DNA of 64,000 bases from DAOTVC01 sp034437215. GTDB taxonomy: Bacteria; Chloroflexota; Anaerolineae; B4-G1; SLSP01. The stretch is taken from NCBI GenBank assembly GCA_034437215.1, contig DAOTVC010000076.1, positions 1 to 64,000 of the forward strand, in the 5' to 3' direction. Position numbers and translations under genes: made by a program. The stretch's first letter is position 1, and every line of letters starts with the position of its first letter. Positions 8,694-16,700 of the stretch are shown one piece after another. The notes under the pieces are model-generated. The model saw only the letters and a list, made by a program, of their open reading frames with translations. It searched no databases and was not told where the DNA came from.

Positions 8694-9167
8694 TCAGAGG
8701 AGCTCGAACTCGATATTGCAGATGCGCTTTTCCATGTCCTGCTCGATGGAGACGAAGCGGGCCTTCAGACCCAGGCGCTTGCGCAGGGCCGCCGTTGCCA
8801 GAGTCATGGGCAGGCAGGTATAGGGGGGCACACCGGCCGCCTTGAGGTCCTCCGTCGCCTTCCAGAGGACGCAGTCCTCGCAGACCAGGTCGATCATGTC
8901 ATCTTGGATGTTGAGAGTGGTCCGTTTCGCCATCCCGTACTCGTCGATGAGCAGCCGCTCGATCTCCGTGAGGATGATCTGCGGGTCCTCCCCGTGGATC
9001 TCCAGACCCAGGTCGTTCTCCATGTCTTCGAGGATGTCCTCACCGATGGTGCTGACCGTCGAGAGCATGGCCTCGTCGAACATCTCGTAGAGACCGTGAG
9101 CGTAGCCGTAGACGAGGTTGTTGAAAAGTCGGATCAGGCGTGCCTTCTTCTGTTCTTCGGTTGCCAC
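8694..9167 (-). CDS. Conserved small protein, possible V4R-like domain
   Basis: Protein of 157 residues, starting at GTG 9167 with AGGAGG six bases upstream. No firm family. The first third is helical and acidic. The middle has LVCEDCVLW, and the C-terminal part reads CLPMTLATAALRKRLGL and ends in RICNIEFELL. A late Cys followed by a short beta strand, after a helix and a V-x-V strand, is how V4R/hydrocarbon-binding small-molecule domains end, so a V4R-like ligand or metal-binding role is a tentative guess. It sits between the roadblock genes and the amidoligase gene, spaced 46 and 113 bases, and probably belongs to the same transcript. Confidence 0.7.
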   Translation of the reverse strand: MATEEQKKARLIRLFNNLVYGYAHGLYEMFDEAMLSTVSTIGEDILEDMENDLGLEIHGEDPQIILTEIERLLIDEYGMAKRTTLNIQDDMIDLVCEDCVLWKATEDLKAAGVPPYTCLPMTLATAALRKRLGLKARFVSIEQDMEKRICNIEFELL

Positions 9168-9213
9168 GTTAAACCTCCTGGTTTAAGGGATAAAGATAGG
9201 GATGCCGTTCACG

Positions 9214-9972
9214 CTAGCGCCGCGAGCGCTTCGGGACGGCGTCCCAGAGATCGGGGGCGAAGTTGCGCACCATGAGCCGCACGTTGCCCAGGCTGGCCAT
9301 GTCGCGATCCACGGCGACGACGACGTAGTAGTCACCCTCACCCAGCGTCCGGCTGAGGATATAGGACTTGTCGGTGGTTACCAGGTTGTCCTCGAGCTCT
9401 CCGCTGTTGAGCCGCCCGGTGTTTTTCGACACCAGCTTCATCACCAGGGCGAACTGCGCCGCAGCGATCTCCAGATCAAAGTCCGGATTGGACGTATACT
9501 CCCCGATGGCGAGGCCGTCCATTCCTGAGACGGCGGCGGCCTCGAATCCTGGGATCTCCGCGGACATCTCCTTCAGTAGTTCCTTAAGATCTGCCATTTT
9601 GTCTTCCTCCTCGAAGATAGAAAGGTCGTTAATTTCCGGCTCCGTAAACTCCTCCTCGACGCTCGTACTCTCGTCGAGGACCCGCATACTCTCCAGGACC
9701 AGGGTCGTCCAGGGAGCGTGAACGGTGCGGGCAGGGGGGGCTACGTTCATCTCCAACTCAAAGGTCCCTTCCGTCCAACCCAACAGCTCCCCGATCACCT
9801 CCTCCCCTTCACGCTCTCCCAGCGTCATGTGCTCGATCTGTCCCGCGTTGAAATAGACGTAGGCCTCCTGATTGCCCTGGTGGAGCTCCAGGCGCGCTTG
9901 ATGGCCCTCGTTACAGAGGATGGAGATCAGACCGGTCAACGTCATGTCCCGCAGACTGCCTTGTACGCCCAT
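9214..9972 (-). CDS. DUF4388-roadblock/LC7 fusion protein
   Basis: Protein of 252 residues. The start chosen is ATG 9972, two bases after the stop of the preceding roadblock gene and served by GGAGGAG; an upstream GTG at 10029 would overlap that gene. Residues 1 to about 110 form a DUF4388 (PatA N-terminal-like) domain, with LRDMTLTGLISIL and the hallmark YVYFNAGQIEHM. Residues of about 125 to 245 form a roadblock/LC7 domain (VSGMDGLAIGEY). Roadblock proteins dimerise and act as partners or GTPase-activating factors of MglA-type GTPases; DUF4388 proteins often link to two-component systems. The GTPase gene is two genes upstream. This looks like an adaptor of the GTPase module. Confidence 0.88.
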   Translation of the reverse strand: MGVQGSLRDMTLTGLISILCNEGHQARLELHQGNQEAYVYFNAGQIEHMTLGEREGEEVIGELLGWTEGTFELEMNVAPPARTVHAPWTTLVLESMRVLDESTSVEEEFTEPEINDLSIFEEEDKMADLKELLKEMSAEIPGFEAAAVSGMDGLAIGEYTSNPDFDLEIAAAQFALVMKLVSKNTGRLNSGELEDNLVTTDKSYILSRTLGEGDYYVVVAVDRDMASLGNVRLMVRNFAPDLWDAVPKRSRR

Positions 9973-9974
9973 GC

Positions 9975-10409
9975 CTAGCTCTTCTCCTCCCCCTGATGTG
10001 CCTGGGTCGAGGGTGTGTTCCACACCCACCGTATCGTCTGTATCGCCTGACTCGTGATCGCGCGGTAGGGCAGCTGGCGCGGGAGCAGCACGACGAGCAG
10101 AAACTCCTCCCCCTCCACGAAGAAGGAGCGCCCCACCAACTCCCCGCTGCCCTGGGTCCGGGCGGTGACCTCATCCAGGACGGGCCACTTCAGATGGCTC
10201 TGGACCTGGCGTGCCGCCCGGCGGAAGAAGTTGGTCACCGCCGCCAACGCCTCGGGGTCGTGAGAGGAGTCGGCGGCCGCCAGCGGCAGCCCCTCGGGCC
10301 CCACCAGTACGGCGGCGTCGAGACCGTGCTCCCTGCAGAGGTCATTCAGCACCATGTCGATGGTCTGAAAGCGGGTCACCCGCAGGCGGTCCGGCTCGTC
10401 AAAGGGCAT
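9975..10409 (-). CDS. Roadblock/LC7 domain protein
   Basis: Small cytoplasmic protein of 144 residues made almost entirely of one roadblock/LC7 domain: a helix (DMVLNDLCREHGL), then a strand pair typical of the family (DAAVLVGPEGLPLAAA), a helix with AVTNFFRRAARQV and a terminal strand set (EEFLLVVLLPRQLPY). The start overlaps the end of the GTPase gene by 11 bases, and its stop is two bases before the DUF4388-roadblock gene, so the three are translationally linked. It probably binds the GTPase as an MglB-like partner. The domain lies one helix off the classical MglB length, so equivalence is not certain. Confidence 0.85.
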   Translation of the reverse strand: MPFDEPDRLRVTRFQTIDMVLNDLCREHGLDAAVLVGPEGLPLAAADSSHDPEALAAVTNFFRRAARQVQSHLKWPVLDEVTARTQGSGELVGRSFFVEGEEFLLVVLLPRQLPYRAITSQAIQTIRWVWNTPSTQAHQGEEKS

Positions 10410-11016
10410 GGGTCGGCTCAGGCTTGCGCAAGCGGTTCTGCACTTGTTGAATGACCCGGTTGATCACCAACTTGAGCGTGTCGAAGACCCCTTCTCCGTG
10501 CAGGGCCGAAGCCGCGATGCAGGGTGGAACCTCCCCCTTCACGCCCAGGTAGGAGCGCAGGACGGACACCGGCGCGATCTCCGGAAGATCCCGCTTGTTG
10601 AACTGCAGGACGATGGGCACGCGGCGCGGATCGATGCTCACCTCCCGCATGTACTTCGCCATGTCGCGCAGCGCGGTGAGATTCTCCTGCAGGCGCTCCA
10701 ACCGGGAGTCGACGACGAAGACCACCCCGTCAGCTCCTTGAAGGACCAGCTTCCGCGTGGAGGCGTAGTAGACCTGTCCGGGTACCGTGTAGAGGTTGAA
10801 CTTGGGCTTCAGCCCGGCGACCTGACCCAACTCCAGCATCAGATAGTCGAAGAATACCGTACGGTCCTCCCGCGTCTTCAGCGAAATCAGATCTCCTTTG
10901 TGGTTCTGATGGGTGTGGGCGTGAATGTACTGCAGGTTCGTCGTCTTACCGCTCAATGCCGGACCGTAGTAGACGATCTTCAGATTGATCTCGCGTTTGC
11001 GTTGGTTGATAAACAT
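10399..11016 (-). CDS. MglA-like small Ras-type GTPase
   Basis: GTPase of 205 residues. The P-loop is GPALSGKTT (residues 18-26), with YTVPGQ as the switch II/Walker B segment that replaces the usual D-x-x-G, and the guanine motif FNKRDL. The ATG is preceded by GAGGGG. The MglA group uses T-V-P-G-Q in switch II, so this is MglA-like rather than Era- or Der-like. In Myxococcus, MglA with MglB (roadblock) sets cell polarity and motility. Here the GTPase is surrounded by three roadblock proteins and two-component regulators, so a polarity or signalling switch is likely, but the output is unknown. Confidence 0.92.
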   Translation of the reverse strand: MFINQRKREINLKIVYYGPALSGKTTNLQYIHAHTHQNHKGDLISLKTREDRTVFFDYLMLELGQVAGLKPKFNLYTVPGQVYYASTRKLVLQGADGVVFVVDSRLERLQENLTALRDMAKYMREVSIDPRRVPIVLQFNKRDLPEIAPVSVLRSYLGVKGEVPPCIAASALHGEGVFDTLKLVINRVIQQVQNRLRKPEPTHAL

Positions 11017-11028
11017 TGCCCTTCCCCT

Positions 11029-11532
11029 CTAGTTCTTCCCGAAGGATAGATCCATCTCGGCTGCAAGCAGCGCTGCAAAACGTTCGTTGATCTGCTCCTC
11101 CGCGGCGTCCCCTGCCTCCGGGTCGACCGTATCGGGCCTCATAACCCGCTGGAGCCGCTCCGCGGTCATGCGGGTGAAGAGGCGTACCATGCCGAGAGGG
11201 GTGCTGTGATCGTAGAGCGCCAGGAGCACGAGCTCCTCACCCACGGCCGAGAGGTAGAGGTTGCGCTTCCGACCCTCGTGCAACAGCAGGTCGAAGTGCG
11301 GGCTTTCCCCCAATAGCCGGGCCATCTCCTTCGTCGCCGCTAGCTCGGCGGCGGCGAGGGCCGCCAGAACCGTGGGGTCCACCTGCTTCTCCTGCCCCTC
11401 GACCTCGATCAACTGCCCGGTAATGTCTGCCAGAATGGCGTAACGAGCCTTGGCCTCCCAACAGAGATCGCGCAGGCAGAGATGGATCTCCTCCAGCTGC
11501 TTTACGGAGAGGTCGAGGACGCCTTTGAACAT
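11029..11532 (-). CDS. Roadblock/LC7-like protein
   Basis: Protein of 167 residues. After an N-terminal helix comes the typical roadblock strand pair and turn (ARYAILADITGQLIEVEG), a helix with an alanine-rich run (LAALAAAELAATKEM), then the paired strands KRNLYLSAVGEELVLLALYD. The C-terminal 40 residues are acidic and helical (NERFAALLAAEMDL). It lies 12 bases upstream of the GTPase gene and 11 bases downstream of the receiver-roadblock gene. It is probably another partner of the GTPase, and two different roadblock proteins may form a heterodimer. Confidence 0.82.
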   Translation of the reverse strand: MFKGVLDLSVKQLEEIHLCLRDLCWEAKARYAILADITGQLIEVEGQEKQVDPTVLAALAAAELAATKEMARLLGESPHFDLLLHEGRKRNLYLSAVGEELVLLALYDHSTPLGMVRLFTRMTAERLQRVMRPDTVDPEAGDAAEEQINERFAALLAAEMDLSFGKN

Positions 11533-11543
11533 GACTCCAGGCC

Positions 11544-12542
11544 TCAGTTATTCTCGCGACCACCACCGGCGAGGTTGGCGGGGATCAGGCCGGCGGCAAT
11601 CGCCTCCTGGAGATCGAGCAAGCCCGCTTCTTCGGCCTGACCGCCATCGTTCTCCGTCGTCCCTTCGTCCCCCTGGTCGAAGAGGAAGGCCAACTCCCGG
11701 TCGATGCCGCTGCTCAGGTCCTCGGGCAGCGCTATGTCGGATACTTCCGGCGGGTGGAAGTCGGCGAGGGAGGCCGCCACCTGCTTGGTGTAGAACCAGA
11801 CCGCGCCCGGACGGCTCTCGAGGCCGAAGATGACCCCCAGGAGCATCTCCCCGTTGACGTCGTAGGAGTAGATGTTGTAGTCGGGACCCTCGTGGTAGCT
11901 GGACTTGAAGATGGAGTCGTTGCCCAGCAGCCGGGAGAGCTCCACCGCCGCCATGAAGTTCGCGGCGACCAGGGCGCCGACGCTGGTGATGTCGAGGGCG
12001 TCGTGGGCGCCGACCACCTCGATAGGATAGCCTCCCGAGGTGAGCAGCATGACGCAACGCGCGCCCGTCTCACTCTGCAGGAGCTCCAACTGCCGGTAGA
12101 TCTCGTCGTCGATGGAGATCTGTCCCGGGGGCGCCGTGACCTGCTGGCTGGCCCTGCCGACCGCCTGCTCCACGATGGCCCGCACCTGGGCCAGCGTGAA
12201 GGGCTTGTCCAGATAGCCGTCCAACTTGACCCGTCCGAGAATCTCGTGGAGATCCTCCGTTCCGTAGGCGGTCATCAGCACCACCTGCGTCCCGGGCGAG
12301 AGCTTCCGGATGGCGAGAGCGATATCCAGGCCGTTGATCTCGGGCATCTTGTAGTCGGTGATGACGAGGGCGTACCGGTGCTCTTGCAACATCTGGAGGG
12401 CCTCTGTACCGCTGTTGGTCGTTTCGACGATGTAATCTCGGTTGAGCTTGGACAGGCTGTTGGCGAGTACGAGCGTGACGTTGGGCTCGTCGTCTACGAT
12501 CAGCACTCTTCTGGATTCGACGTTTGTTTCCATGCTCCTCAC
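11544..12542 (-). CDS. Response regulator fused to roadblock-like domain
   Basis: Protein of 332 residues from GTG 12542; ATG 12533 is an equally possible start. Residues 8 to about 130 form a full receiver, with the acidic pair in IVDDEPN, the phosphoacceptor Asp in VITDYKMP, the Thr in MTAYG and the Lys in LDKPF. The rest is a roadblock/LC7-like domain (GARCVMLLTSGGYPIEVVG, SVGALVAANFMAAVEL) followed by a low-complexity acidic linker and a last helix. It has no DNA-binding domain. Phosphorylation should therefore change a protein contact, most simply with the GTPase or the other roadblock proteins. The large kinase two genes upstream is the natural phosphodonor. Confidence 0.88.
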   Translation of the reverse strand: MRSMETNVESRRVLIVDDEPNVTLVLANSLSKLNRDYIVETTNSGTEALQMLQEHRYALVITDYKMPEINGLDIALAIRKLSPGTQVVLMTAYGTEDLHEILGRVKLDGYLDKPFTLAQVRAIVEQAVGRASQQVTAPPGQISIDDEIYRQLELLQSETGARCVMLLTSGGYPIEVVGAHDALDITSVGALVAANFMAAVELSRLLGNDSIFKSSYHEGPDYNIYSYDVNGEMLLGVIFGLESRPGAVWFYTKQVAASLADFHPPEVSDIALPEDLSSGIDRELAFLFDQGDEGTTENDGGQAEEAGLLDLQEAIAAGLIPANLAGGGRENN

Positions 12543-12717
12543 TCCGTCGCGCTGGCTTCAGTGTCGTTTGCTGCGTGATCCCGCTACAGGGTCGAAGACG
12601 AATGTAGATGCTCGCTCGGGCCCCCTTCGACTCTTATAATAAGGGCTGGAAGGTCGCTCTGCCGTTAGCGTTCTGTGGCAACTTTGTGAGGAAACTGTTT
12701 GTGCCCGGGATAACAAA

Positions 12718-12749
12718 GATTCGCGGGTACCTCCAGGTGCCCGCGAATC
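12718..12749 (-). terminator. Stem-loop after response regulator gene
   Basis: GATTCGCGGGTACC (12718-12731) and GGTGCCCGCGAATC (12736-12749) form a 14-bp stem with one wobble pair and a four-base loop. Read on the minus strand it is followed by TTTGTTAT. It lies 28 bases beyond the stop of the OmpR-type regulator gene, so it may separate that gene from the GTPase operon, at least partly. Confidence 0.6.
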
Positions 12750-12777
12750 CTTGTGTGGGGAGCTTATGGGGAAGTGT

Positions 12778-13590
12778 CTACGGCTCTCCTATCGTGTACC
12801 CCACACCCCGGACGGTCCGGATGACGTCCTTGTGCTCCACGGCTTCCTGGATCTTGTTGCGGATGCGGTAGATGTGGTAGCGCACCGTGTCGCTGGCCTC
12901 CCAGGGCTCGCTCTCGTAGCCCTGCACTTCGCGGACCAGTTCCTGGGGTGAGATGACGCGGGGAGCCTCGCTGACCAGGTAGGCCAACAGGTCGAACTCC
13001 GTGGGGCTGAGCTCCAGCAGCTCCCCCTCCAGCGTGATCACGTGGCGCATGAGGTCGACGATGAAGTCGCCCTGGTGGAGGAAACGCCCCCCGGTACTTT
13101 CTGGTGGGCTTGCGTCGAGGGGCTCGACGATCTCGGGCAGCGCCGATGAGCGAATCTCCTCGAGGGTCTGGCTCAGGTTCTGCTCCAGCTCGTTGAGCAA
13201 TCGACGCCGGCGCAGCTCCCGCTGCCGCTTGAGCAACCCCGTGCGCACACTCTCCCGCAGCTCCACCGTCTTGGCGGGCTTGAAGAGGTAGTCGTGCGCG
13301 CCCTCACGCAGCGCCGCGACGGCCGACTCTAGAGAGGCGTAGCCGGTCAGCACGATGGCGGCGGTGTCCGGTTGGCGCTCCCGCAGGTGCGAGAGGATCT
13401 CGATGCCGCTGATGTCCTTGAGCTTCAGGTCGACGAGCACCAGGTCGAACTCCTGCTCCTCAATCCGCTTCAGGGCCTCCTCGCCACTCTCGACGGTGGT
13501 CACCTCGTGCCCCTCCCGAGCCAGTACCTTCTCCAGAAAGAAGCGGATGTTGGGTTCGTCGTCTATAACCAGTATGCGTGCTTTGCTCAT
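12778..13590 (-). CDS. OmpR-type DNA-binding response regulator
   Basis: Regulator of 270 residues, with the start chosen at ATG 13590 because GGGAGGAG stands eight bases before it and MSKARILVIDDE is the usual receiver start. The receiver covers residues 1-120 (acidic pair DDE, phosphoacceptor Asp in LVLVDLKLKD, Lys in LFKPAK). A 60-residue helical linker follows. The winged-helix OmpR-type output domain is at about 190-268 (ELSPTEFDLLAYLV, VRYHIYRIRNKI, VRGVGYTI). The histidine kinase gene lies 161 bases upstream. It is likely the transcriptional arm of that kinase. Target genes are not visible. Confidence 0.95.
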   Translation of the reverse strand: MSKARILVIDDEPNIRFFLEKVLAREGHEVTTVESGEEALKRIEEQEFDLVLVDLKLKDISGIEILSHLRERQPDTAAIVLTGYASLESAVAALREGAHDYLFKPAKTVELRESVRTGLLKRQRELRRRRLLNELEQNLSQTLEEIRSSALPEIVEPLDASPPESTGGRFLHQGDFIVDLMRHVITLEGELLELSPTEFDLLAYLVSEAPRVISPQELVREVQGYESEPWEASDTVRYHIYRIRNKIQEAVEHKDVIRTVRGVGYTIGEP

Positions 13591-13751
13591 TGTGCTATCT
13601 CCTCCCGAAAATGTCAGGCTTGTAGTTAAGCGCTTTAGCGCTGTCTTACCACGACCTCGGGGCCATGGGCGCACAGGAAGCGCGTGACTACGAACTCATC
13701 TTGTTCCTCGCCGGTGCGGAATCCCCTCTGGGAACTCCTTGGAAGCGTCCT

Positions 13752-16700
13752 CTAGTCCTGGTTGATGGGCAGCCGGATGATAAAGGTCGTGCCCTCTCCC
13801 GGCCGGCTGCGGGCGCTGACCTCGCCGTTGTGAGCCTGGATGAGCCCGTAGCTGATGGAGAGCCCCAGCCCCGAGCCCTGCTCCTTGGTGGTGAAGAAGG
13901 GCTCGAAGAGACGTGAGAGGGTGTCGGCGTCCATGCCCACGCCCGTGTCCTGCAGCTCGATGCGCACGGCAGCCACGGAGCCCCCACTTCTCTCGAGTGC
14001 GTCCTGGGTGGCGCGCAGCTCGAGGGTGCCACCCTCGGGCATCGCGTCGACGCTGTTGAGCACCAGATTCAGGAAGATCTGCTTCAGGTGGTCGGGGTTG
14101 GCCTCGATGGTGGGCAGATCCTCATCCAGATTGCCGATGATGCGAATCTCTGCGTGCTCCAGCTGCTTGCGGGTGAGGGCCAGCACGCTCTCCAGCACGT
14201 CGGCGACATCTGTCGTTTCCATCCGCTGCCGTGCCGGACGGTAGAAGTCCCGCATGCGCCGCACGATGTTAGAGATGCGGTCGATCTCGGTGTCGGCGAT
14301 GTGCAGGTAGTCGGTCAGAGAGGTGCAGCCCGCCAGCTGGGGCAGGCTCTCATCCAACTCCTCCTCTGCCAGGGTCAGGCAGCCTTGAATCGCCTGGAGA
14401 GGATTGTTGATCTCGTGGGCGATGGAGGCCCCCAGCCGGCCCAGGGCGGACATCTTCTCGGCATGGATGAGCTGCGCCTGGGCCTGCTCCCGCTGCCGCA
14501 GCAGGTTCTTGAGCTCGTCGTAGAGCCGCGCGTTCTCCAGGGCCACAGCGAGAGAGGAAGCGAAGGCCTGCAGTGTCTGCAGATCCTTCTCCGTGTAGTG
14601 ACCGGCTTCGTGGCTCATCACCGTCAGGACACCCACCGCCCGGTCCTGGACGAAGAGGGGCACCGCCATGTAGGAGTGGGAGGTCGTGTTCAAGTAGTCG
14701 TCGAGGGCCGCCCAGAAGCGGGGGTCGGCGGCGGCATCCGCGACGAGCACCGGTTCGTGATGGGTGAGGGCCCAGCCGGCGATTCCCTTGTTCGCCGGCA
14801 GATGCAGGGGGGCAGTGCGCGGCCCCCCGGCAGTCATGGAGCCCAGGTGGAGCAGCTCGTGGGCCTCGGTGTCGAGCTGTAGCAGCGAGGTCATGTCGGC
14901 GCGGAAGAGGCGACGAATCTGATCCAGGGCCGATTCCGTCACCTTCTCGAAGTTCAGCGTGGAAGTGAGGATCAAGCCGAAGGTGTTGAGCATCTCCAGC
15001 TCCTCGGCGCGGGCGCGGGTCTCCGTGTAGAGGCGCGCGTTCTGCAGGGCCACGGCTGCGATGGAGGCCACGGCCTCCAGCAGCCGGAGGTCGCCCTCGG
15101 TGAAGTGGCCCCGCCGCCGGTTGACGATCTCGATGACGCCGATCACCTCTCCCTGGTGGCGCAAGGGAGCTGCGAGCAGGGACTCGGTGGTGAAACCCGT
15201 ACGCTGATCGACGCCCGGGTAGAAGCGGGGGTCCGCGGCGGCGTGGGGAACCAGGATCCCCCGATTGTGCTCCACCACCCAGCCGGCGATACCCTGTCCC
15301 GGCGCCAACTCCATGTCGGAGAGGCCCCGGCTCTCGTCCCCCAACGTCAGTGCGAAATAGAGTCCGTCGTGGTTCTCGCTCTCCAGCAGGATGGAGCCCT
15401 CGGCGGCGTCGAGGACCTTGGTCGTCAACTCCAAGATCTGGCGCAGGACGGTCTCCGGGTCCAGGGAGGAGACCGCTACCTGGCTGATGGTGTTCAGGTG
15501 GGTGAGGCGCTCCGACTGGTCCCGGCTCGCCTGGTAGAGCTGGGCGTTGCGCAGCGCCTGGCCCGCCCGGTTGGCCGCCGCCTGCACCAGAGCCTCGTCC
15601 TCGTCGGAGAAACGGCGCTCCCCCTGTCGACGCCCCAGCATCAGCAGCCCGATGAGCCCCTCGGCGTTCCAGATGGGGGCGATCAGATCCTCTGCCCTCC
15701 AGCCGTGGAGCTCTCTGATCTGCCTGTTGAATCCCAACCTCTGTAGTTCGGAGACGGCAAAGGGAGCCGTCTGCCGGCGCTCGTTCAGACTCTCCATCAG
15801 CGCCCGCAGCCGGCGGATGGCGTTGTGAGCGCGGAGGGGTGAGAGTCCCTCCGCGTCGAGCTCCAAACTCCTCTCCAGACAGCCCCCGGCGTCCGAGTGA
15901 CAGAGGAGGAGGGTGCCCCGCGTAGCGCGCAGCGCCTCGGCGACCTGAGTCAAGGTCGTGCGGGTGACGTGCTCGGGGTCGAGGCTGGCGCTCAGGGCGC
16001 TGTCCAGGCCCGTCAGAACCTGCAGGCGGTCCAGCTGCCGGGCCTGCCGGTAGAGTTCCGCGTTGTGGAGGGCGATGCCCACCTGTTGTCCAATGGTTCT
16101 CAGGAAAGAGGTGGCGACGTCAACCTCCTCCTGCTCCTTCATCCATAGCAGGGTCAGCACACCGAGGGTCTCGCCGGCGGCCTTGAGGGGCACACAGATG
16201 TGCAGGTGTCCCCGGTCGCCGGGTACCGCCTCTGCGAAGTGTGGACACTCGTAGATAATGTCTTGAGCGTGCTCCGCTGTCCTTGCACCGGCGTGGATGG
16301 GGCAGCGGGCCACGTCCGCTGCCGATTCGAGATGGATGTCCAGCCCGGGCACGACCTTGGCTGCGACGATCCGGGGCTTCTTCTCCGTCGCCGAGGGGCG
16401 GGAGACCCACCCCGCCTGGGCGTCGAGAATGGAGAGGATGACTGCCAGGACGTTGGAGAGCAGGACCTCGGGATCCTGCAGCGCCGTGACTGCCGTGCTC
16501 ACGGCGTAGAGGGCCGCCTGCTCCTCGGCATACTTCCGCAGCTCCTTTTCCGTCCGCTGCTTCTGCACGGCGAGGGCGTAGAGGGCCGCGAGCCGCTCCA
16601 CCAACGCCAGGTCGTTGAGGGTGTAGTCGCGCGCGGCGTTGGCGAGGGCGATCTGCCCCACCATCTTCTTGCCCACCATGGCAGGGGCCGAGAGGAAGCG

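Noticed and set aside
12608..12871. 87-codon plus-strand frame
   Set aside because: It runs into the terminator and the regulator gene in antisense; no ribosome site.
13625..13640. AGCGCTTTAGCGCT inverted sequence
   Set aside because: Short and of low information; no role can be assigned.
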